From contig CAIIXF020000007.1 of NCBI GenBank assembly GCA_903813345.2, positions 13,686,714 through 13,750,713 of the forward strand: a stretch of 64,000 nt of DNA. Direction: 5' to 3'. Within the stretch, counting starts at the first letter, position 1, and every line of letters starts with the position of its first letter. The DNA comes from Owenia fusiformis (Eukaryota; Annelida; Polychaeta; Sabellida; Oweniidae). The notes under the pieces are model-generated. The model saw only the letters and a list, made by a program, of their open reading frames with translations. It did not search any database and was not told where the DNA came from. This document shows, one piece after another, positions 32,501 to 47,500 of the stretch. A program made the position numbers and the translations under genes.

Positions 32501-35500
32501 CCTTCCTAATGTAATGGGAACATCTAAATGGACTATGGGTTCACAATGATCTACTTACATAGTGCTTACACTTTGAACCACTTTTTGTGAGTTAATCAAA
32601 CCTGAAAATAAGCAATGAAGTGCAATTATTTGGAAAATACATAATTTTTTCGGTTTGATGCTCTTACATTTTCACTGCTCCAAACTTAAGTGGCAAATGG
32701 GGAGAAACGGATTATCAATTAGGACATATTTCACATCAAGCAAACAACCTCACAGTGTAATCTAGGCACAGAATATAGTAGTATCTTTCACTCATATGAC
32801 TATTTTTAATGCCTTGATTATACAGTGAGCTCAAACAAAGTGTGCATAGTGCTTATGTATTTAATCACAATGGGAAGTGTTCACATTAATGGTTTTGCTG
32901 TAGTATGGTATATATGGTAGTTGAGTATTGTAGTTGAACAATTAATATGGTATTTGATATGGTATTTTGACTTTAGATTAACTGTGGTGTAACATTAGGG
33001 TGTATGATCTCATTGTCTTGTGTACCAAAACTGCACCTTAATATGTCTTAATATTAGTGCATGTTGTTTGTTAATTTTCAGTATTTCCATGTACTTATGA
33101 CTAAGGGATCAGACATTTAACAAAAAGCACAGAGCTCCCACCATCATTTGACTTCATAGTTTGTTTGGTTTGTAAAAATTGTTCGATTCATTTTTTAAAT
33201 TAAAAACCTAACTTGGGAGTCAAAACCCAAACCGGACCGAAAATTGAAACCATCTGACTCTTACCTATGACCTACATGGCGATGTGAAAACTGGTGGTGC
33301 ACATATGCTATTTATTATGTTTTTCCTAATTACATTATAAATTGTTTGTTTAGAAGTCATAAGTTTACATGTTACACCTTTGTGGAATTTGGATTATTAT
33401 TATAATTTTTAACATTTTTATTAACATTTACATCAAACAAAGGATGAGTCTGGGAATTAGTCTGGGTATCGACTTAGAAAATATTGAAAATTGTAATGTC
33501 TGAAAAACCAACTCAATCACACATATTATTAAACTTCAATATCTTATCCTTCTTCTGAGATTACAAAAATATCAATTTGTATCACAATTGATGAAGAATA
33601 CTGGCATCAAAGACAGTGCATATCACTTTGTCAGAATTGAAAAAAATCAATGGCAAATATTAAATAAATTATTCATGCAAAAAGTTTGAAACATATCCTT
33701 CAAAACATTGCTTACTTTCTTTGTATAGACATTGAATGGTATTTCTGGATAAGTGAATTGGTGTTTATCTGGGTAATCAAGGGATTATAGTCACTCAAAG
33801 TTACTGAGCATCCAGTTTTGAGACTTCAATTGTGTTGGTGAAGTTACACATATTTCAGTCAAATTCATGCTGAGCACAACATTTTGGTTTCAATTTTATA
33901 ATCTCTATACATGACCCTGGTGATGAAGAGTCAGAATCAGTCAAAAAACCTAAACCGGAAAACTGTGCTCATTGTGAAAACTAAAAGTGAAGCAACTTTT
34001 TTCTGATATTTCTTACATCAAATGGCAGCCATCTTGTTTTTCCCACTTCAAATTAAACTGGCGGGAAATTTAAAAATTTGAAAAAAATATTATATTTCAA
34101 AAATATGATTTTCTTTTTAATTCTTCATGTGTCTTAGTTATTTCTTCTTTGTATGTCATACATGTTGCCATTGGTGTTTTTTTCTGTGATAATGACTATT
34201 TTTTGTTTGTTAAGATACTTATTCTGACTCTCAGCAGGGGGTTAATCATGCATCAAAACTCGTGAAAAAGTAAATATACTTATCAAATATAACTAGCACA
34301 GTAATAAAAACCATATTTCACATACATTTGACTGAGGGACCAAAAGGGCATATACCCAGACACATCCTTTATAGCACAACACTCTAACAGGAGGCAAACA
34401 CACTAACAGGAGGGAAACACATTAACAGGAGGCAAACATACTAACGTAGGAGGCAAACACACTAACTAACAAAAGGCAAATCACTATCACACACCATGTA
34501 TTAAACAGAAGGAAGGACCTTATCATCTTTTAACGAATATGCCATGTTTTATATTTGCTTTAGGGGGTACATCGGAGTGGTTGGTCACCCAAGCCATCTT
34601 TTACACGCAGCACCAGCTTCCGCCAAAGTTTAAGGGGCAATTTTCAGGTGGTCCATTGGTTTATGTATACCCTTTTTACCTTAATCAATTAGATATGTAA
34701 CTTTTGGTGCCACCTATATGAGAGATATTGAGTTATGTTATATTGATGTATAACAAAACTCATTTCAATATTAATGGCAATGCATAGATATTTAATCATG
34801 GAACATGTATGTGGTACTTTAGTTAAGTAGGAAATGGTTAGTTTGGGGTCATTTTTAGTATGAAAATAGATTCTAATGTAAGGAAAGTCTTAAAAGGCTT
34901 ATACTAATATGGCCTTTCTAGATGTAAAGAAAGACCATTATGCCAACATACATCAGATATTGAAAGCTTAACTGTTCTAAATATAGAAATGCCCCCTATT
35001 CATGATAGTATTAATGGCCAGATGGGCCTGGTTGGTTGACCTTATTCATTCCCACATCTTTCACTCATCAACATCTATATTTGCTGCTTGGATAGGTGGA
35101 ACAAATGTCTAGGGCAACATATAAATTGTTATGTGCCCAGGTAACCATAGCAACCTGATCTATGTCATTTTGTAACCATAGTAACAAGCTAGATGTAAAC
35201 ACTGCTTGGAATGACAGGGCTTGGGTGTAATGGCTAACATAATTCTGAATTTATTGTAAAGAAGCTTCAATGTCTTTAGTCTTGGTACTTGGTTGCTAAT
35301 AAAATACCTTGGATTGCACATTTTTGGGCTCAACTTTGATTTGGTTGTTGTAGATAGATTTGTGGACATTTTGCTTGGTTTAATTACCATACTCTATAAA
35401 ACAGGCATACATATACATGTAATCAAAAAATATTATAAGGATTAATAACTGAACCTAAATAAAACATGCATGATGAATTATTATTACATTTTGCATGTTT

Positions 35501-38500
35501 GCATGGATTGCTAGAGTTTATTGTGAGGTAGCATGTTTTGTTGTATTGTGTGCCATAAATATGAGTGAATCTAAAAACTAAAAACATAAATAACAAAAAA
35601 TGATTGTATCTGTGTTTGTAATTTCTCTCAAAAACATGGACACATAATTTGTCAAATTCAAATCTTTTCATAGTTTGTGTGCATATTATTGAAAAATGTA
35701 AAAAGACAAATCATGTGTTAATGTTGATGAGTGGTCCCCATTTGACAGCATGTGTCTACCATCATACATAAAAGTGGATTAAGACCTAATAGATAGATTA
35801 TACCAGTTGTTTCATTTCACAATTATTTTATAAAACCAGAATTATTTTAAGATCAGGTATCATAAGAATGTAGATTTGAATAAAGGATGCATGATTTTTG
35901 TTGAGAATCATGACAATAGTGCATTACTGAGTAAATAAAGATAAATCCCCCAAAAATTGAGAACAGATTAAATAATGAGTTTCCAAAGTATTTAATATGG
36001 GGACACCAATAAAGTAAAGTACCCAGTAATGGCAACTCTTGGGAGTTTGTCCAGTTTTAATTTGCAATACTAAACACTGACTTCGAAGATGCCGTTCACA
36101 AGTTGCCAACTATAATCAATATTCAAGCTGTACAAGATAAAGTATTCTTCATGATTGGCACTAGATTAAATAATCTTACCATGGAAAATGTTAATGGGAT
36201 AAATATTGTATAATACATGCATACATAGCTCTGCATGGAGAATGAAATCATATAGTGTTTTGTAGAGGAGGAAGCAGATGGGAGATGCAACCTCCACGCA
36301 GGTGCTACGAGATCTTGAGATCTCGCTCAGGACTAATCATATTGAGTAAGTATGATGTTGAGTCATCTTATCATCACATTGAGTAGGTGCATCATATTGA
36401 GTAATAGAATAGTGTCTTGACATATCAGTCATATAGAGCACCCTTTTCAGAACCCCCAAAAATTGTGCCTTTCTATAAATGTCATTGTTCTCCGTTCGCT
36501 TAATGTTGAAACATTGTGACATTACTAAGATTATTACATTTAACAAGTCTGCTTTGTTTCATATGAATCAAGATGATGATTTTATGTTTCAGATGGGTAC
36601 GGGAGTTTCTAAATGAAGAGAACCAAGGCCTGGATGTCTTAGTAGAGTACTTGTCTTATACACAAGTCTTAATGAGGTACTTGTCTTAGTAGAGAATGTG
36701 TCTTATATACAAGTCTCTGTTAGGTATTTGTTTTGATAGAGGGTTTGTCTAATACACAATTTTACATGAGGTACAATAAGTCAGCTACAAGTCAAAACCC
36801 ACCTCAATCCAAGACTCTATGCCTCAAATCTTCATTTGTTCTAAGCATTTTCTTAGCATTCTTTGTGAAGAATGCCTTTTTTGTCAAGTTCAACTTTTGT
36901 CCTATTTATTCACCATATTGTTCTTTATATCTAAGCTGCCATTTAACATGTGTACATACCAATTATTTCTAAATGTAAACCAAGAGGGAAGAATCAACTA
37001 CTATTTGCTATCATAGTCATGTTTTGCTGTTATTATAAATCAGCAATTATATGTTGAATTATGACTTATGTTATTTGATACTGACACTCTTGTTATGAGC
37101 TTTGCCAATGATAGATGGATAAGAATGCTTTATTATAGGATTTGTCAATGTTTTATGTTTTCTAATTTTATTTAATGTAGTTTTAATAATTTTATTTGCT
37201 TTTGGAGGAAGACCATGTAATGAATGAGCATGACACATAGTGTTTTTTATATTAGTTCATTACAGCTTTTATTGTCTAATTTTATCTAATTTGATCAATT
37301 AATGTGCATTTTATCATTTTTAGTTTGCTAACGATGCCATATTTTTTTAGTTAATTTATCATGCATTCGTGCTATAAATTTTGGATTTTTTACATTGCAA
37401 ATGCTTCCATTGGTGTAGTGTATTTAATACAAATGTTTGTCATGATACATGTAGATATTATTTCAATATTTGGGTTCATTTCTTTTACAAGTAGCTATTA
37501 TTTAAATATTGTGGTTAGGTGTTAGGTAGGCTGCATGAGTGATTATTTGCTTCTAGACGTGCAATGTTGTTAGAGGAGCGTAGTGGTAGTGCCGACCATG
37601 CTGCAGGGAATGGTGCAAAATATAACACTTTCCCCAACTCAGACTCCAGTATCATATCTCATTCTGGTTCTCTGAGGAAATCGCCCTCTAAATCTAACAC
37701 TCTACAATCCAGAGGTGCCAGCCGGAGCGTCAAGTACAGCGTTAATGAGGCTAGAAATGACGTCCATCTTTGTATTATGTGCCTTAGAGCAATCATGAAC
37801 CACCAGGTAAGGCTCGTGGCACACCATAAGACCTAATGATTTTTAATGACCATCAACATAAGTACAATTGAAAATGCTTTAGAAATTGCAATATGAATAA
37901 TTTACAGTTTGATAACAACAATATAGTGTCTGTTTACCCTTTGTATTTGTTCGACTTCACTTCTTAAAAGAGAGATTCATCTTTGGTTGTTTATAACTAG
38001 ACTCTGCGTGCAGAGTAGTGTCTGTTAAGTCTGTAGGCATTTTCAATCAAATAGAGCTGATAAAATCGTTGTCAAATAAATCATTCACTAGTTTACTATT
38101 TACTATTTTTATTTGTAATTCTTACACGTCTTAATGATATTTCCAGTATGGGTTCAACTTAATTATAGAAAACAAGAGAACAATTAACTGTATAGCACTT
38201 AGTTTAAACCACAAAAATATGAGGTAAGACTTGCTTTTAATATTGAACACTGTATTGAATATAATTTCCCAAAGACTTCGTGAAATTATTCTGCTATTCC
38301 CATTCCAAAGTTGATAGAAAAGATCAAAAACACTTGATATAGATAGATCAATGAATACCAATCCAAAGGAAGTTTAATTTTATTCCTTCAAGTAATTTTG
38401 ATGATTTTGACACATGTTTTTAGAAATTTAGTAATAATTAATATTTTTTTCCATTCATTCATATTCTAAATATAACTATATTTTAAATTTATAATTTCAG

Positions 38501-41500
38501 GACCAAAGCATTAGTATTAGAACTTTTAGCAGCAGTTTGCCTTGTGAGTGGGGGACATGAGATTATCCTTGGAGCCTTTGACAACTTTAAGGATGTCTGT
38601 CAGGAAACACACAGATTCGAGACCATGATGGAATATTTTAAACACTATGAGGAATTCCACATAGATTTTATGGTAAGCGCGACTCTATACAGTCAATTTT
38701 GACATTATCATTCATTGGTCATTTCCTGGGTACTTTTGATTCCAAGCCACTGCTGTTCTTTTCTAGATGAAGATAACATTTCAACCAGCTCTGCTTTTAC
38801 ATTGAGTGTTGAAAAATGCAGCTTAAGGGACATAACACAATGGTTCATCTGTTTATTATTCATCTGTCTATTATTGCAACTATGTGTAATTTTAAGTTCT
38901 CTCGTTCCCAAGTAGATCGATAAGCTCACAAATTTTGACATAGAAAGGTCACTGAATATACAATAACAGTGCATCTTTCAATTGCCAATGTCTGTAAAGC
39001 TGAGTTTCTAGTTGTTTGTGCTCTCAAGTTGACAGAAACATTCACAAATTTTGACATAGGAAGGTTACTGAATGTGAAATAACAGTGCCTCTTTCTATTG
39101 CCAATGTCTGTAAAGCTGAGTTTCTTGTTGTTTGTGCTCTAAGTTGATAGAAAAGTTCACAACATTTGACATAGGAAGGTTACTGAATATAAGATAACAG
39201 TGCCTCTTTCTATTGCCAATGTCTGTAAACCTGAGTTTATAATTGTTTGTGCTCTCAAGTTGATAGAAAGATAGGTATCAATATGGTGAACTGATTTCAA
39301 CAATGTTTTTCTCTTAAACCAATTATTGAAAACATTCTGAAAAAAACCCACATTCCTTTATGTAATGTTGACTGATTGGCAACAATTTAATGCAAAAATT
39401 ATTTATATACGTTTTATATAACTGTTTTTGTTAACTTGTTTTTTAGTGCAATTGTTTTTTGTTCCTTTCTACCAATTCTTGAGAATGAAATAAAATGTCT
39501 TTCCAAACCTTGTTGGAACAAAATAGCATAAACAACATTTTCTTAGACCTCTCAATATGATAGTTATACAAAGGAAATTTTGGTTGATTTAATCAAAAGT
39601 ATGCAAAAACTTAAAACAAAATCCCCCAAAATAGATAAAAATTAAGATAAACCTTTTATTTCATGAAGAAGATACTTTTTTAAAATCAACCAAACTTTCC
39701 TTTGTACAATTACAATATTGAGAGACCTAAACACGTTGTGTTTATGTCGTTTTGTTCCAATGAGGTTCGGAGAGATGTTTCATATCAATCCAAACATATG
39801 ATACCAAGAACAAAAGAAGTGTCTGATGTGTTATCTAAAACAATATAGAGAAAAATATATATGTATATTTCAAATGATATGTCACCATCCAGAAAATGAC
39901 CATTAAATTGACGATGTGTTAAATTTTCAGAATGTTCTGATGACTGGTTTAAGAGAAACGTGTGTTCAAAAAGTTTACCATATCTATACCACTCCTTTTG
40001 ACAGACAATGGTCGCTGAATATAACACAATTGCCCTTTTCTATTGCCAATGTTTGTAAAACTTAGATATTGGATGTTGTTCCCATATTGATCACAAAGTT
40101 TGACATAAAAAGGTAACTGAATATTAAATAATAGCAGCCCTTTCTATTGCCAATGTCTGTAAAACTTAGATATTGGATGTTGTTCCCAAGTTGATATGTA
40201 AGTTCACAAAGTTTGACAAAGAAAGGTCACTGAGTATAAAATAACAGTGCCCCTTTCTTTTGCCAATGTCTGTAAAACTAAGATACTGGATGTTGTTCCA
40301 AAGTTGATATATAAGTTCACAAAGTTTGACAAAGAAAGATCACTGAATATAAAATAACAGTGCCTCTTTCTTTTGCCAATGTCTGTAAAACTAAGATACT
40401 GGATGTTGTTCCAAAGTTGATATATAAGTTCACAAAGTTTGACAAAGAAAGATCACTGAATATGAAATAACAGTGCCTCTTTCTATTGCCAATGTCTGTA
40501 AAACTTAGATATTGGATGTTGTTCCAAAGTTGATATATAAGTTCACAAAGTTTGACATAGAAAGATCACTGAATACAAAATAACAGTGTATCTTTCTATT
40601 GCCAATGTCTGTAAAACTTAGATACTGGATGTTATTGCCATGTTGATCAAAAAGTTCACAAAGTTTGACAAAGAAAGATCACTGAATATGAAATAACAGT
40701 GCCTCTTTCTATTGCCAATGTCTGTAAAACTAAGATACTGGATGTTGTTCTCAAGTTGATTTATAAGTTCACAAAGTTTGACATAGAAAGGTCACTGATT
40801 ATAAAATACAGTGTGTCTCTTTCTATTGCCAATGTCTGTAAAACTTAGTTATTGGATGTTGTTGCCAAGTTGATTGTTAAGTTCACAAAGTTTGACAAAG
40901 AAGGATCACTGAATATAAAATAACAGTGCCTCTTTCTATTGCCAATATCTGTAAACTTAGATATTGGATGTTGTTCCCAAGGTAATTCATGAGTTCACAA
41001 AGTTTGACATAGAAAGGTCGCTGAGTATAAAAAACAGTGCCTCTTTCTATTGCCAATGTCTGTAAAACTTAGATATTGTATGTTGTACCTAAGTTGATTG
41101 TTAAATTCACAAAGTTTGACAAAGAAAGATCACTGAATATAAAATAACAGTGCCTCTTTTTATTGCCAATGTCTGTAAAACTTAGATATTGGATGTTGTT
41201 CCCAAGTTGATTGTTAAGTTCACAAAGTTTGACAAAGAAAGATCACTGAATATAAAATAACAGTGCCTCTTTCTATTGCCAATGTCTGTAAAACTTAGAT
41301 ATTGCATGTTGTTCCCAAGTTGATTTATAAGTTCACAAAGTTTGACAAAGAAAGATCACTGAATATAAAATAACAGTGCCTCTTTCTATTGCCAATGTCT
41401 GTAAAACTTAGATATCGGATGTTGTTCCCTAGTTGATTCATAAGTTCACAAAGTTTGACATAGAAAGGTCACTGAGTATAAAATACAGTGTCTCTTTCTA

Positions 41501-44500
41501 TTGCCAATGTCTGTAAAACTAAGGTATTGGATGTTGTTCCAAAGTTGATTCATAAGTTCACAAAGTTTGACATAGAAAGATCACTGGATATAAACTAACA
41601 GTGCCTCTTTCTATTGCCAATGTCTGTAAAACTCAGATATTGGATGTTGTTCCTAAGTTGATTGTTAAGTTTACAAAGTTTGACAAAGAAAGATCACTGA
41701 ATACAAAATAACAGTGCCTCTTTCTATTGCCAATGTCTGTAAAACCTAGATATTGGACGTTGTTCCAAAGTTGATTTATAAGTTCACAAAGTTTGACAAA
41801 GAAAGATCACTGAATATAAAATAACAGTGCCTCTTTCTATTGCGAATGTCTGGAAAACTAAGGTATTGCATGTTGTTCCAAAGTTGATTGTTAAGTTCAC
41901 AAAGTTTGACAAAGAAAGATCACTGAATATAAAATAACAGTGCCTCTTTTTATTGCCAATGTCTGTAAATCTTAGATATTGGATGTTGTTCCCTAGTTGA
42001 TTCATAAGTTCACAAAGTTTGACATAGAAAGGTCACTGAGTATAAAAACAGTGTCTCTTTCTATTGCCAATGTCTGTAAAACTTAGATATAGGATGTTGT
42101 TCCAAAGTTGAATGTTAAGTTCACAAAGTTTGACAAAGAAAGATCACTGAATATAAAATAACAGTGCCTCGTTCTATTGCCAATATCTGTAAAACTTAGA
42201 TATTGGATGTTGTTCCCAAGTTGATTCATAAGTTCACAAAGTTTGACATAGAAAGGTCGCTGAGTATAAAAAACAGTGCCTCTTTCTATTGCCAATGTCT
42301 GTAAAACTTAGATATTGGATGTTGTACCTAAGTTGATTGTTAAATTCACAAAGTTTGACAAAGAAAGATCACTGAATATAAAATAACAATGCCTCTTTCT
42401 ATTGCCAATGTCTGTAAAACTTAGATATTGGATGTTGTTCCCAAGTTGATTCATAAGTTCACAAAGTTTGACATAGAAAAGTCACTGAGTATAAAAACAC
42501 TGTATCTTTCTATTGCCAATGTCTGTAAAACTGAGATATAGGATGTTGTTCCAAAGTTGAATGTTAAGTTCACAAAGTTTGACAAAGAAAGATCACTGAA
42601 TATAAAATAACAGTGCCTCTTTCTATTGCCAATGTCTGTAAAACTAAGATATTGGATGTTGTTCCAAAGTTGATTTTTAAGTTCACAAAGGTTGACAAAG
42701 AAAGATCACTGAATATAAAATAACAGTGCCTCTTTCTTTTGCCAATGTCTGTAAAACTAAGATACTGGATGTTGTACCAAAGTTGATATATAAGTTCACA
42801 AAGTTTGACAAAGAAAGATCACTGAATATAAAATAACAGTGCCTCTTTCTATTGCCAATGTCTGTAAAACTTAGATATTGCATGTTGTTCCCAAGTTGAT
42901 TTATAAGTTCACAAAGTTTGACATGGAAAAGTCACTGAGTATAAAAAACAGTGCCTCTTTCTATTGCCAATGTCTGTAAAACTAAGATATTGGATGTTGT
43001 TCCAAAGTTGATATATAAGTTCACAAAGTTTGACAAAGAAAGATCACTGAATATAAAATAACAGTGCCTCTTTCTATTGCCAATGTCTGTAAAACTTAGA
43101 TATTGGATGTTGTTCCTAAGTTGATTGTTAAGTTTACAAAGTTTGACAAAGAAAGATCACTGAATACAAAATAACAGTGCCTCTTTCTATTGCCAATGTC
43201 TGTAAAACTGAGATATAGGATGTTGTTCCAAAGTTGAATGTTAAGTTCACAAAGTTTGACAAAGAAAGATCACTGAATATAAAATAACAGTGCCTCTTTC
43301 TATTGCCAATGTCTGTAAAACTTAGATATTGAATGTTGTTCCCAAGTTGATTTTTAAGTTCACAAAGTTTGACAAAGAAAGATCACTGAATACAAAATAA
43401 CAGTGCCTCTTTCTATTGCCAATGTCTGTAAAACTTAGATATTGCATGTTGTTCCCAAGTTGATTTATAAGTTCACAAAGTTTGACAAAGAAAGATCACT
43501 GAATATAAAATAACAGTGCCTCTTTCTATTGCCAATGTCTGTAAAACTTAGATATCGGATGTTGTTCCCTAGTTGATTCATAAGTTCACAAAGTTTGACA
43601 TAGAAAGGTCACTGAGTATAAAATACAGTGTCTCTTTCTCTTGCCAATGTCTGTAAAACTAAGGTATTGGATGTTGTTCCAAAGTTGATTCATAAGTTCA
43701 CAAAGTTTGACATAGAAAGATCACTGGATATAAACTAACAGTGCCTCTTTCTATTGCCAATGTCTGTAAAACTCAGATATTGGATGTTGTTCCTAAGTTG
43801 ATTGTTAAGTTTACAAAGTTTGACAAAGAAAGATCACTGAATACAAAATAACAGTGCCTCTTTCTATTGCCAATGTCTGTAAAACCTAGATATTGGACGT
43901 TGTTCCAAAGTTGATTTATAAGTTCACAAAGTTTGACAAAGAAAGATCACTGAATATAAAATAACAGTGCCTCTTTCTATTGCGAATGTCTGGAAAACTA
44001 AGGTATTGCATGTTGTTCCAAAGTTGATTGTTAAGTTCACAAAGTTTGACAAAGAAAGATCACTGAATATAAAATAACAGTGCCTCTTTTTATTGCCAAT
44101 GTCTGTAAATCTTAGATATTGGATGTTGTTCCCTAGTTGATTCATAAGTTCACAAAGTTTGACATAGAAAGGTCACTGAGTATAAAAAACAGTGTCTCTT
44201 TCTATTGCCAATGTCTGTAAAACTTAGATATAGGATGTTGTACCTAAGTTGATTGTTAAATTCACAAAGTTTGACAAAGAAAGATCACTGAATATAGAAT
44301 AACAATGCCTCTTTCTATTGCCAATGTCTGTAAAACTTAGGTATTGGATGTTGTTCCCAAGTTGATTCATAAGTTCACAAAGTTTGACATAGAAAAGTCA
44401 CTGAGTATAAAAACACTGTATCTTTCTATTGCCAATGTCTGTAAAACTGAGATATAGGATGTTGTTCCAAAGTTGAATGTTAAGTTCACAAAGTTTGACA

Positions 44501-47500
44501 AAGAAAGATCACTGAATATAAAATAACAGTGCCTCTTTCTATTGCCAATGTCTGTAAAACTAAGATATTGGATGTTGTTCCAAAGTTGATTTTTAAGTTC
44601 ACAAAGGTTGACAAAGAAAGATCACTGAATATAAAATAACAGTGCCTCTTTCTTTTGCCAATGTCTGTAAAACTAAGATACTGGATGTTGTACCAAAGTT
44701 GATATATAAGTTCACAAAGTTTGACAAAGAAAGATCACTGAATATAAAATAACAGTGCCTCTTTCTATTGCCAATGTCTGTAAAACTTAGATATTGCATG
44801 TTGTTCCCAAGTTGATTTATAAGTTCACAAAGTTTGACATGGAAAAGTCACTGAGTATAAAAAACAGTGCCTCTTTCTATTGCCAATGTCTGTAAAACTA
44901 AGATATTGGATGTTGTTCCAAAGTTGATATATAAGTTCACAAAGTTTGACAAAGAAAGATCACTGAATATAAAATAACAGTGCCTCTTTCTATTGCCAAT
45001 GTCTGTAAAACTTAGATATTGGATGTTGTTCCCAAGTTGATTCATAAGTTCACAAAGTTTGACAAAGAAAGATCACTGAATATAAAATAACAGTGCCTCT
45101 TTCTATTGCCAATGTCTGTAAAACTCAGATATTGGATGTTGTTCCTAAGTTGATTGTTAAGTTTACAAAGTTTGACAAAGAAAGATCACTGAATACAAAA
45201 TAACAGTGCCTCTTTCTATTGCCAATGTCTGTAAAACCTAGATATTGGACGTTGTTCCAAAGTTGATTTATAAGTTCACAAAGTTTGACAAAGAAAGATC
45301 ACTGAATATAAAATAACAGTGCCTCTTTCTATTGCCAATGTCTGTTAAACTTAGAAATTGGATGTTGTTCCCAAGTTGATATATAAGTTCACAAAGTTTG
45401 ACAAAGAAAGATCACTGAATATAAAATAACAGTGCCTCTTTCTATGGCCAATGTCTGTAAAACTTAGATATTGGATGTTGTTCCAAAGTTGATTCATAAG
45501 TTCACAAAGTTTGACATAGAAAGGTCACTGAGTATAAAAAACAGTGTCTCTTTCTATTGCCAATGTCTGTAAAACCTAGATATTGGATGTTGTTCCCAAG
45601 TTGATATATAAGTTCACAAAGTTTGACAAAGAAAGATCACTGAATATAAAATAACAGTGCCTCTTTTTATTGCCAATGTCTGTAAGACTTAGATATTTGA
45701 TGTTGTTCCCTAGTTGATTCATAAGTTCACAAAGTTTGACATAGAAAGGTCACTGAGTATAAAAAACAGTGTCTCTTTCTATTGCCAATGTCTGTAAAAC
45801 TTAGATATTGGATGTTGTTCCCAAGTTGATTCATAAGTTCACAAAGTTTGACAAAGAAGGATCACTGAATATAAAATAACAGTCCCTCTTTCTATTGCCA
45901 ATGTCTGTAAAACTTAGATATTGGATGTTGTTTCAAAGTTGATTTATAAGTTCACAAAGTTTGACAAAGAAAGATCACTGAATATAAAATAACAGTGCCC
46001 CTTTCTATTGCCAATGTCTGTAAAACTTAGATATTGGATGTTGTTACACAGTTGATTCATAAGTTCACAAAGTTTGACATAGAAAGGTCACTGAGTATAA
46101 GAACAGTGTCTCTTTCTATTGCCAATGTCTGTAAAAGTTAGATATTGGATGTTGTTCCAAAGTTGATTGTTAAGTTCACAAAGTTTGATAAAGAAAGATC
46201 ACTGAATATAAAATAACAGTGCCTCTTTCTATTGCCAATGTCTGTAAAACTTAGATATTGGATGTTGTTCCCAAGTTGATTAATAAGTTCACAAAGTTTG
46301 ACATAGAAAGGTCACTGAGTATAAAATACAGTGTCTCTTTCTATTGCCAATATCTGTAAAACTTAGATATAGGATGTTGTTCCAAAGTTGAATGTTAAGT
46401 TCACAAAGTATTGCCAATATCTGTAAACTTAGATATTGGATGTTGTTCCCAAGGTGATATATAAGTTCACAAAGTTTGACAAAGAAAGATCACTGAATAT
46501 AAAATAACAGTGCCCCTTTCTATTGCCAATGTCTGTAAAACTTAAATATTGGATGTTGTTACACAGTTGATTCATTAGTTCACAAAGTTTGACATAGAAA
46601 GGTCGCTGAGTATAAAAAACAGTGTCTCTTTCTATTGCCAATGTCTGTAAAACTTAGATATTGGATGTTGTTCCAAAGTTGATTGTTAAGTTCACAAAGT
46701 TTGACAAAGAAAGGTCGCTGAGTATAAAAACAGTGTCTCTTTCTATTGCCAATGTCTGTAAAACTTTGATATTGGATGTTGTTCCCAAGTTGATTCATAA
46801 GTTCACAAAGTTTGACAAAGAAAAGTCGCTGAGTATAAAAACAGTGTCTCTTTCTATTGCCAATGTCTGTAAAACTTAGATATTACATGTTGTTCCCAAG
46901 TTGATTTATAAGTTCTCAAAGTTTGACAAAGAAAGATCACTGAATATAAAATAACAGTGCCTCTTTCTATTGCCAATGTCTGTAAAACTTAGATATCGGA
47001 TGTTGTTCCCAAGTTGATTCATAAGTTCACAAAGTTTGACATAAAAAGGTCACTGAGTATAAAATACAGTGTCTCTTTCTATTGCCAATGTCTGGAAAAC
47101 TAAGGTATTGGATGTTGTTCCAAAGTTGATTGTTAAGTTCACAAAGTTTGACAAAGAAAGATCACTGAATATAAAATAACAGTGCCTCTTTTTATTGCCA
47201 ATGTCTGTAAATCTTAGATATTGGATGTTGTTCCCTAGTTGATTCATAAGTTCACAAAGTTTGACATAGAAAGGTCACTGAGTATAAAAACAGTGTCTCT
47301 TTCTATTGCCAATGTCTGTAAAACTTAGATATTGGATGTTGTTGCCAAGTTGATTGTTAAGTTCACAAAGTTTGACAAAGAAAGATCACTGAATGTAAAA
47401 TAACAGTGCCTCTTTCTATTGCCAATATCTGTAAAACTTAGATATTGGATGTTGTTCCCAAGGTGATTCATTAGTTCACAAAGTTTGACATAGAAAGGTC

